DNA from: Acidobacterium capsulatum ATCC 51196 | GTDB lineage: Bacteria; Acidobacteriota; Terriglobia; Terriglobales; Acidobacteriaceae | Reading direction: 5' to 3' | Assembly (NCBI RefSeq): GCF_000022565.1 | Contig: NC_012483.1 | Location: 558,001-622,000, forward strand | DNA length: 64,000 nucleotides | Shown: positions 42,031 to 51,709 of the stretch, one piece after another | Layout: each line of letters starts with the position of its first letter | Position numbering within the stretch: the stretch's first letter is position 1 | Made by a program: the position numbers and the translations under genes | The notes under the pieces: model-generated | Database searches by the model: none | What the model was told of the DNA's origin: nothing | What the model saw: the letters and a program-made list of their open reading frames with translations, nothing else

Positions 42031-45000
42031 CTGGAAAGTATAGGAACCGGGAGCGGCTCCCGTGAAGTTGACGCCTCCGCAACCGGTGACGATGAATGTG
42101 GTTCCGGCCAGCATGAGGAGCAGCATCACGGTGAAGAGCGCGGTGTTGCGCTTGCGTCCACGCAGGAAGAGGAAGCCGAAGACCAGTCCAAGGGGCAGGA
42201 AGATGCCGGCGAGTACGGTGCCCGAGGAGTTGTTCTGGTCCAGACGAGCCTGGGTGCCGCTGCTGAGCGGCGAGGCGGTGTCGATTGTTACTGTTTCGGT
42301 CGCGGTTCCGTTGGCGGCCAGAGCCACGTTGGGCTGCGAAAACTGGCAGGTGACACCGGGGGGCAGCGCGGCGCAACCGAAATCGATGGTGTCAGTGAAA
42401 TTGTCGTTGGACTGGAGAGTGAAGCTCAGGGTTTTATTCTGGCCGGACGTGAGGGTGAAGCTGCTGCTGTCAGGCAGGAAAATAAAGCCATTGCCCGGCG
42501 TAATGGTGAGCGTAATTTGCTGCGAGGTCGATGGCGCGTGGATGTTGTCGTTGGGCTGGTATTGCGCCGTGAGTGTGTAGGTGCCGGGGTTCAACACAGG
42601 AGAGAAGGTGGCGACGCCGCTGGCATTAACGGTTCCGTAGCCGAGCTTGGTGGATCCGCTGAAGTATTCGACGGTTCCGCTGGGAACCGGCTGGGCAGGA
42701 TTGCCGGTGACGCTGGCGACGAGGATGACCTGCTGCGCGGTGGTGGCGGTGGAGAGTGACGTGCCGAGCGTCACGCTGGTGGGAATGGGCTGCACGACCT
42801 GTGCGATGGTGTTGGACTGCGAGCCAGCATCATCTGTGCTGCTGGCGTAAGCCGCCACAATGGAGTGCGTGCCCACCGTGAGGCTCGACGTAGTGAAGAT
42901 GGCGACGCCGGAACTGTTAAGGGCGACGGTGGCGAGGGTCGTTCCACCATCAGAGAAGATGACATTGCCGGAGGGGACCGGGCCTCCATCCTGATTTTTG
43001 ACTGTCGCAGTGAAGGTGACCGGCAGGGTGGCCACGCTGGTGTTATTGGGAGATGACGAGGTGAGAGCGACGGAGGTTTTGGCCTGCACCACGGTCAACG
43101 GATCGGAGGCCGAGTTGCTGCCTGCGTTGTTTTTGTCTCCGGAATAGGTTGCGGTGATGGCATAAGTGCCGGGATCGAAGGCAGGCGTTGCGAAAGAAGC
43201 GACACCGTTGACGAGCGATTGCGGCGCTCCCAGCGCGGCTCCGTTGCGGTAGAACTGCAGGGTGCCGGTGGGCGTGCCGCCGGAACCCGTGACTCCGGCT
43301 GAAGAGGTGACGGCGACTCGCGCGGTTAGATGGACGGGGAGGCCCGCGATGCCAGCGGCAGGATCGGGAGTGATAGCCACAGCGGTCTGTGCTTGCGTGG
43401 AGGAGTAAGGAACCGACGCGGTGGCGCTCAGGTTGTTGGAATCGCCCGCGTAGGAGGCCGCGATGGTGTATGCGCCGGGCTGCAGGGAGACACCGGAGAG
43501 TGTGGCGACTCCATTGACGAGAGTGACGGCGCTGCCTAAGGCGTTGCCATTAGCAGTAAAGCTAACCTGGCCGCTGGGCGGCGTGGATGCGCCGGTGAGC
43601 TTCGCGGTGAAGGTCAGGGCGGTTCCGGCAAGCGAAGGGCTGGCCGGAGATGCGGCTAGCGCCATGGCTGGTTGCAGCTTTGCCACCGTGACGGTTACGA
43701 GTGCCGTTGAGGTGGCATCGATGGAGTCGCCGGAGTATTTGGCGCACACGGTGTCAGGGCCCGCAGGCAGCGCATTGGTGGTGATGGCGGCCTGCCCGGA
43801 GCCGACGACTCCGGTACCGAGCAGCGTGCCGGTGCAGGTGGCGGAATCGTAGAAGGAGACGGATTCGGCGCCGGTTCCGGTGGGAGCGGGTGTGACGGTT
43901 GCGGTGAAGATAACGTCGCTGCCGTAGGTGGGTGCCGTGTTGGAGGCGAGCAACTGGAGCGACGTCTGAATGGCGGTGATGACCTCGTTGAGACTGGCGC
44001 TGCTGGCCGGGTTGCTGGCGTCTCCCGCATAACTGGCGGTCACCTTGTCGGTGCCGACGGGGAGATTGCTGATGCTGACCGAGGCGGTTCCATTGGTGCC
44101 GATGGGCACAGCGTAGGTCTGGTTGTTGGCCGTGAAGGTGACGTTGCCGGTCGGCACGGGACCTCCGTTTTCGCCGCTGAATGCCGCCGTGAAGGTGACA
44201 TTGGTGCCGTAAACGGCAGTGTTGCCGGGTGTGCTGGAGGTGATCTGAATCTGCGTGGGCGGCAGGACAACCTGCGAGTAGGTCTGAGTTCCCTTCTCGT
44301 GGACTGAGTCGCCGGGATAGTTCACGGTGATGGTGTGCGTGCCGATGGGGAGGCTGCTGGTGGAGAAGGTGGCGTTGCCGTTGGCGTCGAGCGTCGCGGT
44401 GCCGATCTGCGCGCCGTCAGAGAGGATGGTGACGGTTCCGCTGGGGATTCCAGTCGAGGGCGCGGAGCCCACATTGATGGTGAAGGCGATGTTCTGCTGA
44501 TAAATCGCGGGATTAGGAGTGCCGGTAATGGTGATGGTGACGGCGTTGATGGACTCGGCCGTGCCGGTGATGTCGATGACCTGCGGCGTGTTGGAGGCAT
44601 TGTCAGCGACGGTGATGTGGCCGGTTTCGAGGCCCAGGTTGGAGCCGGTGGGGGCAAACTGCGCGCCGATGGCGCAGGTGGTGTCCACGCTCACTGGCGA
44701 AGTGGTGGAGCAGGTGGTGTCGTTGGCGCTGTACGAGGCGTTGGCGTCAGGCGTGATGCTGGCGATGCTGAGCGGACTGTTGCCGTCGTTTTCAATGTCT
44801 TGCTTGAACACGGCCGAGGCCTGGCTGATGCGGACCGGAGAGTTACTTGGCACAGTGAGTTCGACCGGAGTGGCGGAAACCTCGCGGATGCGCTGGTTGA
44901 GCGCGGCCGCAATAAAGAGATTGCCCTGGCCGTCGATGGCGAGGCCGAGCGGGTCATAAATGGCAGCGGTGGTGGCGGCGGCTCCGTCGCCGGTGTAGTC

Positions 45001-46410
45001 CAGATTCCCGTTCCCTGCCACGGTGGTAATATCGCCAGCGCTGGTGCCCGAGGCGTAGACCTTGCGGATGCGCTCGTTTTGCGTGTCAGAGATGTAGAGA
45101 TTGCCGGCAGGATCAAAGGCAAGCCCTGAAGGCGTATAGAGAGCCGCGCTGGTGGCGGGGCCGTTGTCGCCGCCATAGCCGACGCTGCTGCTGCCCGCAT
45201 AGGTGGTGATGTTGCCGGACTGCGCGCCTGAGGTGAAGACTTCGCGGACGCGGTTGTTCTGGGAATCGGCGATGTAGATGTTGCCGCTGCTGTCAAAGGC
45301 TACGGCGAGCGGACGGTTGAGGCTGGCCGAGGTGGCTGGGCCTCCGTCGCCGGTGAAGCGGCCGTTGTGATTGGAGTCGGTGTATCCGTCGCCCGCGATA
45401 GTGGTGATCTGGCCGCCGGAGATCTCGCGGATGAGATTGTTGCCGGTGTCGGCGACGTAGACGTTGCCGGAAGGATCGACGGCAACGCCCTGCGGTGCGT
45501 TGAGCGTGGCCGAGAGAGCGGGTCCATTGCCGCCGGGGCCAGCCGTGCCGGTGCCCGCAATGGTGGTGATGATGTGGGTGGCGGCGTTGATTTCACGAAT
45601 GACGTTGTTGCCGGTGTCTGCAATGTAGAGATTGCCCGCCCCGTCAATGGCGAGGCCGCGCGGGTCGCTCAGGGTGGCGTTGACTGCCTGGCCGCCGTCG
45701 CCGGTGTAGCCGGGCGAAGAAGTCCCAGCGATGGTGGCCATGGTTCCGTTGTAATAGCTGCCGCCGGAGGGCGTGACCTCGCGGATGACGTTGTGGAGGC
45801 TGTCGGCAATGTAGAGGTTTCCGGCTCCGTCGATGGCAACGGCGGAGGGCTGATCGAGGTCACCGTTTTTGGAAATCTGATTGTCGTTGTAGACGGTGTA
45901 AATGCCCGAACCAGCGGCGGTGGAAATGGTTCCAGGTGTGAAGACTCCCAGCGGTCCCAGGCCGTAGCCGTAAATGTAGGTTGTGCCAATGACATTGTTG
46001 CTGCTGTCCAGAAGCACGATAGCTCCCTTGCGCAGTCCCGGCGCGGCAGGAGTGAAGGTCACGCTGACGGTACAGGTCTGATTCTGCAGGAGATTGGCCC
46101 CGCTGCAGGTGCCGCCGGCGTTGGCGAAGTCGAGCCCTGAGACGCCACGCGTGAGCACCTCTACCGTGGAAACGGATTCGCTGCCTGAGAGCGTGTCGGT
46201 CACGGTGATCGATTGAGCCGCGGTGGCCTGGCCGACAGGTTGCGGCGAGGCAGCGGAGGCGAAATCGAAGGCGCTCTGCGCCTGCGCGCCGAAGGCACCG
46301 AAGAGCAGGAGAGCGACGATCGAGAAGAGGCCGAAGAACAGCCGCGGCATCTTGGAAGCGGCACTGCGCCGGGAACCCGGACGCCAGAACGAAGCAGAGT
46401 GAGAAAGCAT
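41962..46410 (-). CDS. NHL-repeat and bacterial Ig-like multidomain surface protein
   Basis: A 1482-residue exported protein. A signal peptide precedes an ASPM/SPD-2/Hydin-like (choice-of-anchor) domain (~45-150). NHL repeats follow (~170-500, repeats of VAIDGAGNLYIADSLHNVIREV, with Asp-Gly/Asn-x-Tyr-Ile-Ala-Asp cores), another Hydin-like domain (~520-620) and eight or so Ig-like (Big_3-type) repeats (~640-1340, each with PSGTVxF and GTYTxTAxYxGD). Near the C-terminus a hydrophobic segment followed by basic residues (GIFLPLGLVFGFLFLRGRKR) then a second hydrophobic run look like surface-sorting or membrane anchoring. It probably forms a long extracellular adhesin-like stalk; the ligand is unknown. 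Its 3' end is the source of the tandem duplication. Confidence 0.88.
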   Translation of the reverse strand: MLSHSASFWRPGSRRSAASKMPRLFFGLFSIVALLLFGAFGAQAQSAFDFASAASPQPVGQATAAQSITVTDTLSGSESVSTVEVLTRGVSGLDFANAGGTCSGANLLQNQTCTVSVTFTPAAPGLRKGAIVLLDSSNNVIGTTYIYGYGLGPLGVFTPGTISTAAGSGIYTVYNDNQISKNGDLDQPSAVAIDGAGNLYIADSLHNVIREVTPSGGSYYNGTMATIAGTSSPGYTGDGGQAVNATLSDPRGLAIDGAGNLYIADTGNNVIREINAATHIITTIAGTGTAGPGGNGPALSATLNAPQGVAVDPSGNVYVADTGNNLIREISGGQITTIAGDGYTDSNHNGRFTGDGGPATSASLNRPLAVAFDSSGNIYIADSQNNRVREVFTSGAQSGNITTYAGSSSVGYGGDNGPATSAALYTPSGLAFDPAGNLYISDTQNERIRKVYASGTSAGDITTVAGNGNLDYTGDGAAATTAAIYDPLGLAIDGQGNLFIAAALNQRIREVSATPVELTVPSNSPVRISQASAVFKQDIENDGNSPLSIASITPDANASYSANDTTCSTTSPVSVDTTCAIGAQFAPTGSNLGLETGHITVADNASNTPQVIDITGTAESINAVTITITGTPNPAIYQQNIAFTINVGSAPSTGIPSGTVTILSDGAQIGTATLDANGNATFSTSSLPIGTHTITVNYPGDSVHEKGTQTYSQVVLPPTQIQITSSTPGNTAVYGTNVTFTAAFSGENGGPVPTGNVTFTANNQTYAVPIGTNGTASVSISNLPVGTDKVTASYAGDASNPASSASLNEVITAIQTSLQLLASNTAPTYGSDVIFTATVTPAPTGTGAESVSFYDSATCTGTLLGTGVVGSGQAAITTNALPAGPDTVCAKYSGDSIDATSTALVTVTVAKLQPAMALAASPASPSLAGTALTFTAKLTGASTPPSGQVSFTANGNALGSAVTLVNGVATLSGVSLQPGAYTIAASYAGDSNNLSATASVPYSSTQAQTAVAITPDPAAGIAGLPVHLTARVAVTSSAGVTGSGGTPTGTLQFYRNGAALGAPQSLVNGVASFATPAFDPGTYAITATYSGDKNNAGSNSASDPLTVVQAKTSVALTSSSPNNTSVATLPVTFTATVKNQDGGPVPSGNVIFSDGGTTLATVALNSSGVAIFTTSSLTVGTHSIVAAYASSTDDAGSQSNTIAQVVQPIPTSVTLGTSLSTATTAQQVILVASVTGNPAQPVPSGTVEYFSGSTKLGYGTVNASGVATFSPVLNPGTYTLTAQYQPNDNIHAPSTSQQITLTITPGNGFIFLPDSSSFTLTSGQNKTLSFTLQSNDNFTDTIDFGCAALPPGVTCQFSQPNVALAANGTATETVTIDTASPLSSGTQARLDQNNSSGTVLAGIFLPLGLVFGFLFLRGRKRNTALFTVMLLLMLAGTTFIVTGCGGVNFTGAAPGSYTFQIVGTGENTHVTRSINVSMTVTK

Positions 46411-46742
46411 GATGATGATCCGGTGAAGTGCTTGATTGCTGGCGTAGACAGCGCGGCGGGCGGGACCAACGCTAGCTGATTGGGCGATGAAACGAATCTT
46501 TCGGTGAGGAAGGCATTAACGGTAACCTCTTAGTCGTTGCCCTAGTTACCACCAATGGCATCCTCGGTAATATCATTACAGAACGAAAGTTACCACGGAC
46601 TTGGGAACTCTTGACCACTTTTCCGCGCGAGCGGATACCACTCTTGTGCTATTTCGCAAGATCGTAAAGCTGCAGAGCTGCGGTCTGCCCCGAGGGGGAT
46701 CGCGTGGGGGTTTGCGGCTACAATGACGATTTCCGGAGAGCC
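46411..46742. other. Divergent intergenic region with GTTACC motifs
   Basis: 332 bp between the leftward Ig/NHL gene and the rightward amidase gene, with no convincing small gene. It holds AGTTACCACCAA (46544-46555), AGTTACCAC (46588-46596) and an inverted GGTAAC (46521-46526), possibly operators for one or both genes. Confidence 0.6.
46544..46555. promoter_or_regulatory. AGTTACCACCAA motif, inverted copy of the 17192 site
   Basis: The exact reverse complement of TTGGTGGTAACT at 17192-17203. A shorter copy, AGTTACCAC, follows 44 bp downstream at 46588-46596. Confidence 0.35.
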
Positions 46743-48551
46743 ATGAATACTTCTCGACGCAAATTTCTGGGTGGCACATCGCTGACGCTGATGAGCGCCA
46801 TGACGGGAGCCTATGGAATGACTCAAACAACGGATGGTGCCAAGAGCAAGCTGCCGCCGGGAGCACCACCAGCCTTTGCGACGGCCTCGCCGGTGGGCCC
46901 CGAGGTAAACGCCGGAACTTTTGCCGAGGCGGAAAAGCTGGAACGCGTAACGATGACAGAAGCGCATCGCGAAGAGGCTGCCGGGAGCTGGGCGCAGGCG
47001 ATGGCTCCGCTGTATGAGCGACGCACCGGGCCGCGAAAGATCGATTTGCCGGAGACACTATTCCCTGCCTCGCAGTGGAATCCAGTGATTCCGGGAGCGC
47101 CGGTGGGGCCGGAGACGAACTTGTTTGTTCCTGCGCTACGGGACCCTGGACCGGTGCCGGCCAAGGATGAGGACATTGCTTATGCCGCCGTCTGGCAACT
47201 GGCGCACTGGGTGAGGACGCGGCAACTGACTTCGACCCGGCTGACGGAGATCTATCTGGAACGTCTGCACAGATATGACGGCGAGCTGCGCTGCGTGATT
47301 ACGCTGACGTCGGAGCTGGCGCGGAAGCAGGCGCGACAGGCCGATGCGGAGATTGCCGCGGGACACTATCGCGGACCTCTGCATGGAATTCCGTGGGGAG
47401 CGAAGGACCTGCTGGACACGGCGGATATTCGGACGACATGGGGCGCGAAGCCCTTTGAGCATCGCGTGCCGAAGAAGAATGCCGTGGTGGTGGAGCGGCT
47501 GGAAAAGGCCGGAGCCGTACTGGTGGCCAAGCTGAGCCTGGGCGCGCTGGCGCTCAATGATGTGTGGTTTGGCGGGCAGACGATGAATCCGTGGCTGCCG
47601 GAAGAGGGATCGTCCGGCTCAAGCGCGGGACCTGGCGCGGCCGTGGCCGCCGGGCTGGTAGCGTTTGCGATTGGCAGTGAAACCGAGGGCAGCATTGTGA
47701 GCCCGAGCATGCGCTGCGGCGTGACGGGACTGCGGCCGACTTTTGGGCGCGTGGCGAGGACTGGAGCGATGACGCTCTGCTGGTCGCTCGACAAGCTGGG
47801 TCCGATGGCCCGCACCGTGGAAGACACGATGCTGGTGCTGCACACGATCAGCGGACCGGATGCGGGGGATCTCGATTCCCTGCCGAGCCATTTGCACTAT
47901 GACGCGCGCGTACCGGCAAAAGGTATCCGTGTGGGTTACATTCCGGCGTGGATGCAGGAGGCACCGGCAACCGAGGTGGACAGGAATGTGCTGGCGATGC
48001 TGCCGGAGCTGGATATGACACCGCTGGAGGTGCATCTGCCGGACTGGCCTTATGGGTCGCTCAACACGATTCTGTTTGCCGAAGCGGCGGCCTCGTTTGA
48101 AAAGATCACGCTCGACGGGCAGGTGGATGAGATGCGGATGCAGACGCCGGACTCGTGGCCGAATCTCTTCCGGCAGGCGCGCTTTCTCTCTGCGGTGGAT
48201 TACGTGCAGACAGACCGGCTGCGGAGGCTGGTGGCCGAGCAGATGGTGCGTGTATTCGCTGACGTGGATGTGCTGCTGGTGCCTTCATTGCGGGATGAGA
48301 TTCTGACGCTGACGAACTTTACGGGGCATCCTTCGCTGACGCTGCGCACGGGGTTTGTGGAAGTGTCAGAGGCGCGGAGCGACTGGGCGCCCGATCCGAA
48401 GCATCCGCTGCCGCGCTTTAATCCGCCGCGCCGTGTGCCGCATGGGGTGACCTTCATCGGCAAACTGTTCGACGAGGGTACCGTGGCCCGCGCAGGGCTG
48501 GCGGTGGAGCACAAATTGAATGTGTGGCAGGAGCGGCCTGCGGGCTTCTAA
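46743..48551 (+). CDS. Tat-exported amidase (amidase signature family)
   Basis: A 602-residue periplasmic hydrolase. The Tat signal is TSRRKFLGGTSLTLM. The amidase-signature core shows the Lys in GIPWGAKDLLDTAD and the Ser-cisSer region in GSSGSSAGPGAAVAAG, followed by SETEGSIVSPSMRCGVTGLRPTFG with the second catalytic Ser. It hydrolyses amide bonds of an unknown substrate. I placed the start at ATG 46743 (GGAG six bases upstream), not at 46704, because the Tat signal is then at the N-terminus. It begins a block of extracellular hydrolases. Confidence 0.9.
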   Translation: MNTSRRKFLGGTSLTLMSAMTGAYGMTQTTDGAKSKLPPGAPPAFATASPVGPEVNAGTFAEAEKLERVTMTEAHREEAAGSWAQAMAPLYERRTGPRKIDLPETLFPASQWNPVIPGAPVGPETNLFVPALRDPGPVPAKDEDIAYAAVWQLAHWVRTRQLTSTRLTEIYLERLHRYDGELRCVITLTSELARKQARQADAEIAAGHYRGPLHGIPWGAKDLLDTADIRTTWGAKPFEHRVPKKNAVVVERLEKAGAVLVAKLSLGALALNDVWFGGQTMNPWLPEEGSSGSSAGPGAAVAAGLVAFAIGSETEGSIVSPSMRCGVTGLRPTFGRVARTGAMTLCWSLDKLGPMARTVEDTMLVLHTISGPDAGDLDSLPSHLHYDARVPAKGIRVGYIPAWMQEAPATEVDRNVLAMLPELDMTPLEVHLPDWPYGSLNTILFAEAAASFEKITLDGQVDEMRMQTPDSWPNLFRQARFLSAVDYVQTDRLRRLVAEQMVRVFADVDVLLVPSLRDEILTLTNFTGHPSLTLRTGFVEVSEARSDWAPDPKHPLPRFNPPRRVPHGVTFIGKLFDEGTVARAGLAVEHKLNVWQERPAGF

Positions 48552-48712
48552 CACTCTGAAGAATCAATGCCTTCGACCGATTTGGAAAAGATTGCCGCAG
48601 GCATTCGAAAGCAGGGAGAAAATGGGAATCGTGCTACTCTAATAGCAGGTCGTCGCATCGATCTGGTGTTCTTGCCTGTTCTGCTCGTGCTCTACTCGCA
48701 ACAATCCCCAAA

Positions 48713-48718
48713 TTGACA
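48713..48718 (+). promoter_or_regulatory. Candidate -35 element (TTGACA) for the cold-shock gene
   Basis: TTGACA lies 43 bp before the cold-shock start. No good -10 hexamer is seen at 16-18 bp, so the assignment is weak. CTACTCG and CGAGTAG inverted repeats flank this stretch and may form leader structure. Confidence 0.3.
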
Positions 48719-48760
48719 GCTGCGATACATCAACACGAGTAGTAACAAGGAACAAGAGTC

Positions 48761-48961
48761 ATGGAACAAGGAACAGTAAAGTGGTTTAACGATGCGAAGG
48801 GCTTCGGATTTCTGAGCCGCCAGGGTGGTGAGGACGTTTTTGTTCACTACACCGCCATCAAGACGAATGGCTTTCGCTCGCTGCAGGAAGGCCAGGCAGT
48901 GCAGTTTGACGTTGTGAAGGGCCCCAAGGGCTGGCAGGCGGACAACGTCCAGGTTCTGTAA
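48761..48961 (+). CDS. cspA: Cold-shock domain protein
   Basis: A 66-residue CspA-type RNA/DNA-binding protein. RNP motifs KGFGFL and DVFVHYTAI are intact, with [10 protein letters not shown] at the N-terminus. It melts nucleic acid secondary structure. The family symbol is generic, and which cold-shock paralogue it is cannot be decided. The 209-bp upstream region is long for this genome and may contain a regulated leader. A strong terminator follows directly. Confidence 0.96.
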   Translation: MEQGTVKWFNDAKGFGFLSRQGGEDVFVHYTAIKTNGFRSLQEGQAVQFDVVKGPKGWQADNVQVL

Positions 48962-48982
48962 ATCAGAATCAGTCTGTAAGAG

Positions 48983-49018
48983 ACGGCGAAGAGCACAAGC
49001 TCTTCGCCGTTTTGCTTT
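48983..49018 (+). terminator. Terminator of the cold-shock gene
   Basis: ACGGCGAAGAGC/GCTCTTCGCCGT perfect 12-bp stem with an ACAA loop, followed by TTTGCTTT. Confidence 0.92.
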
Positions 49019-49075
49019 GTGAGCGGCACCACATTTCCTCGGCGGTTCCCGATGCCGAATGTGCTACAAGGGTGC

Positions 49076-51610
49076 ATGTCTCGCTCGCTGACTTCTCTGT
49101 TCGCACTTTTTCTCTGCGCCCCGGGCGTAATTGCCTCGGCTGCCACTGCGGCCTCCGGCTCTTCTCCATTGCCTACGGTGAGCAAGGCCACTGCCGGCAT
49201 GAAGCACATGCCCGGATTGATTTCTCTCGATTGGGATGCGCATAACGGCAAGGTCTACTTTGAGATTCCAATGGATGGGAATGCGGCGCGCACGCGCTCA
49301 CCCCAGTACATCTATACGCACTCGACGCCTTGGAGTGTGGGCACCAGCCACCTGGGCGGCTACGGGCTCGATCGCGGACAAATCTCAGAGGGCGCGATTG
49401 TGCGGTTTGAGCGCACCGGACCGAAAGTGTTGCTGGTGGAACCGAACCTCGATTTTCGCAGTTCGTCATCGAGCGCGGCGGAGCAGGCGGCGGTGAAGGA
49501 GTCGTTTCCGGTTTCAGTGCTCGCCGGCTTCAAGGTTGCGGCCGAGAATGCCGATGGAACTGTGCTGGTAGATGCGACTCCCTATTTTTTGAGCGACGTG
49601 CACCACATTGCCGAAGCCCTGGCGCAAGGCCATCAGGGCATTTATCACGTGGACCTGAACCGCTCGACGATTTTGCCGGGGGAGACGAAGGCCTTTCCGG
49701 ATAACTCCGTGGTAGAAGCGGAGCTGACGTTTGTAGAGGGTGCGAGCGAGTTGGGGCCGACGGGAAATATTGTGAGCGAGGTGACTCCGAATCCTCGCGC
49801 GGTGACGATTCGCGAACGGCAGATGTTTGTGAGGCTGCCACCGCCGGGATATGTGCCGCGCAGGTTTTCACCGAATGCGGGATATTTTGATTTTTCGTAT
49901 CGCGACTATGATGCGCCACTGGGCGAGCGCATGGCGCAGCAGTTCATCACGCGGCATCGTTTGATCAAGAAAGATCCGCATTGCGTGACGGATTGCCAGG
50001 CGGTGACGCCGCTGCACTACTATGTGGATCGCGGCGCGCCGGAGCCGATTCGGCAGGCGCTGGTGGAAGGCGCAAGCTGGTGGGACCAGGCGTTTCAGGC
50101 CGCGGGATGGGCTCCGGGGACTTTCAAAGTGAGCGTTCTGCCGAAGGGCGCAGACCCGATGGATGTGCGCTACAACATCATTCAGTGGGTGAACCGCTTT
50201 ACGCGCGGATGGAGCTATGGGGCTTCAGTGGTGGATCCGCGCACAGGCGAAATTCTCAAAGGCAATGTGACGCTGGGCGGCGGGCGCGGGCGGCAGGATT
50301 ATCTGATTGCCGAAGCGCTGCTGGCTCCGTATAAGAATGGAAAGCCGCCTGCCGATGAGGCCCATGATGCCGCGCTGCAGATGGTGCTGGCGCGTCTGCG
50401 GCAACTGGCAGCGCACGAGACGGGACACACACTCGGGCTGGCGCACAACTTTGCGGCCAGCAGCTATCCGCACGCACCGGAGCAGACCGTATCGGTGATG
50501 GATTATCCCGCGCCGCATGTGACTGTGGGAGCGGATGGAATTCCTGATGTGAAGCATGCGTATCCGGTGGGGATTGGCATCTGGGATAAGGTTGCGATTG
50601 ATTATGGATATCGCGAGTTTGACAAAGACGGACAGCGTTGTGAAGACGCCGCCGCGCTCAGGAAGATCCTGCATGACGCGCAAAGCCGGGGACTGATTTT
50701 TATTACGGATGCGGATGCGCGGCCGGAAGGCTCGGCGCATCCGGATGCGCATTTGTGGGACAACGGCACGGATGCTGCGACGGAGCTGGATCGCGTGTTG
50801 ACGGTGCGCGAAGCGGCGATGAAGCGGTTTGGCGTGGATGCGATTCGCGAGGGCACTCCGCTGGCGCGGCTCGAAGATCTGCTTGTGCCGCTGTATCTCT
50901 TTCACCGCTACCAGACGGTGGCGGCAGCCAAGGAGATTGGCGGACTCGACTATCGCTACAACGTGCGCGGGGATGGGCAAATGCTGCCGAAGATGGTCGC
51001 TCCCGCCGAACAGGAGCATGCGCTGAAGAGCGTACTGAAGACGCTTTCGCCTGCCATGCTGACGCTGCCGGAGCCGCTGCTGAAGGTATTGCCGCCGCGG
51101 CCGCCGGGATTGCACCGCACCATGGAAGACTTCCCTTCCCGCACGGGCGTAACGTTTGATCCGCTGGGAGCGGCGGAGTCGGCGGCTGACCTGACGCTGG
51201 CGCTGCTGTTTAATCCGGAGCGCGACAACCGCCTGGTGCAGTATCACGCAGAAGATGCGGCGGAGCCCTCCCTGCAATCAGTGATTGAAGCGACGCTCGA
51301 TTCGACGGCGATTCCGGCAGGCACGACCGGGCTTGAAGTCGAGGTGAAGCACGCGGTGGATCACCAGATTGTGGAGGCACTGCTGCGGCTGGCGGCGAAT
51401 CCGGGAGACTCAGCGGAGACGGCGGCCATTGCGCGCTATGAGCTGACAAAACTGGAAAAGCAACTGACATCGCAGCCTGGAAGCGATGTGGAAGACCAGG
51501 CGCTCGACGCGATGGAAGCAGAAGAAATCCATGCGTTCTTTGAGAATCCGGCGAAGTATGTGCCGGCACCTGTGGTGCAGGCGCCGCCGGGCATGCCGAT
51601 TGGGGATTAG
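49076..51610 (+). CDS. Secreted zinc-dependent metalloprotease (DUF5117/DUF4953-type)
   Basis: A 844-residue exported protease. Signal peptide (SLTSLFALFLCAPGVIASA), N-terminal DUF5117-like domain (GLISLDWDAHNGKVYFEIPM ... FARTGP-like strand regions), then the catalytic domain with HETGHTLGLAHN at about residue 446. HExxHxxGxxH supplies three zinc His plus Glu, and VSVMDYPAP is the Met-turn, so it is metzincin-like. It degrades extracellular protein. Start ATG 49076 (AAGGG five bases upstream) is preferred over GTG 49019. The amidase-metalloprotease-S10-VPS10 order suggests a protein-use block. Confidence 0.9.
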   Translation: MSRSLTSLFALFLCAPGVIASAATAASGSSPLPTVSKATAGMKHMPGLISLDWDAHNGKVYFEIPMDGNAARTRSPQYIYTHSTPWSVGTSHLGGYGLDRGQISEGAIVRFERTGPKVLLVEPNLDFRSSSSSAAEQAAVKESFPVSVLAGFKVAAENADGTVLVDATPYFLSDVHHIAEALAQGHQGIYHVDLNRSTILPGETKAFPDNSVVEAELTFVEGASELGPTGNIVSEVTPNPRAVTIRERQMFVRLPPPGYVPRRFSPNAGYFDFSYRDYDAPLGERMAQQFITRHRLIKKDPHCVTDCQAVTPLHYYVDRGAPEPIRQALVEGASWWDQAFQAAGWAPGTFKVSVLPKGADPMDVRYNIIQWVNRFTRGWSYGASVVDPRTGEILKGNVTLGGGRGRQDYLIAEALLAPYKNGKPPADEAHDAALQMVLARLRQLAAHETGHTLGLAHNFAASSYPHAPEQTVSVMDYPAPHVTVGADGIPDVKHAYPVGIGIWDKVAIDYGYREFDKDGQRCEDAAALRKILHDAQSRGLIFITDADARPEGSAHPDAHLWDNGTDAATELDRVLTVREAAMKRFGVDAIREGTPLARLEDLLVPLYLFHRYQTVAAAKEIGGLDYRYNVRGDGQMLPKMVAPAEQEHALKSVLKTLSPAMLTLPEPLLKVLPPRPPGLHRTMEDFPSRTGVTFDPLGAAESAADLTLALLFNPERDNRLVQYHAEDAAEPSLQSVIEATLDSTAIPAGTTGLEVEVKHAVDHQIVEALLRLAANPGDSAETAAIARYELTKLEKQLTSQPGSDVEDQALDAMEAEEIHAFFENPAKYVPAPVVQAPPGMPIGD

Positions 51611-51633
51611 TCACCGTAGCTAATACATAAGAA

Positions 51634-51684
51634 AGCGGCGGAAACACGGAGAGTTCAGGCTCCGGATTCCGCCGCTCATTTTTT
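51634..51684 (+). terminator. Terminator of the metalloprotease gene
   Basis: AGCGGCGGAA/TTCCGCCGCT 10-bp outer stem with an inner CGGAG/CTCCG arm, followed by CATTTTTTG. It lies between two convergent stops. Confidence 0.85.
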
Positions 51685-51709
51685 GTTGCGAGATGGCCCA
51701 GCGGTTGGG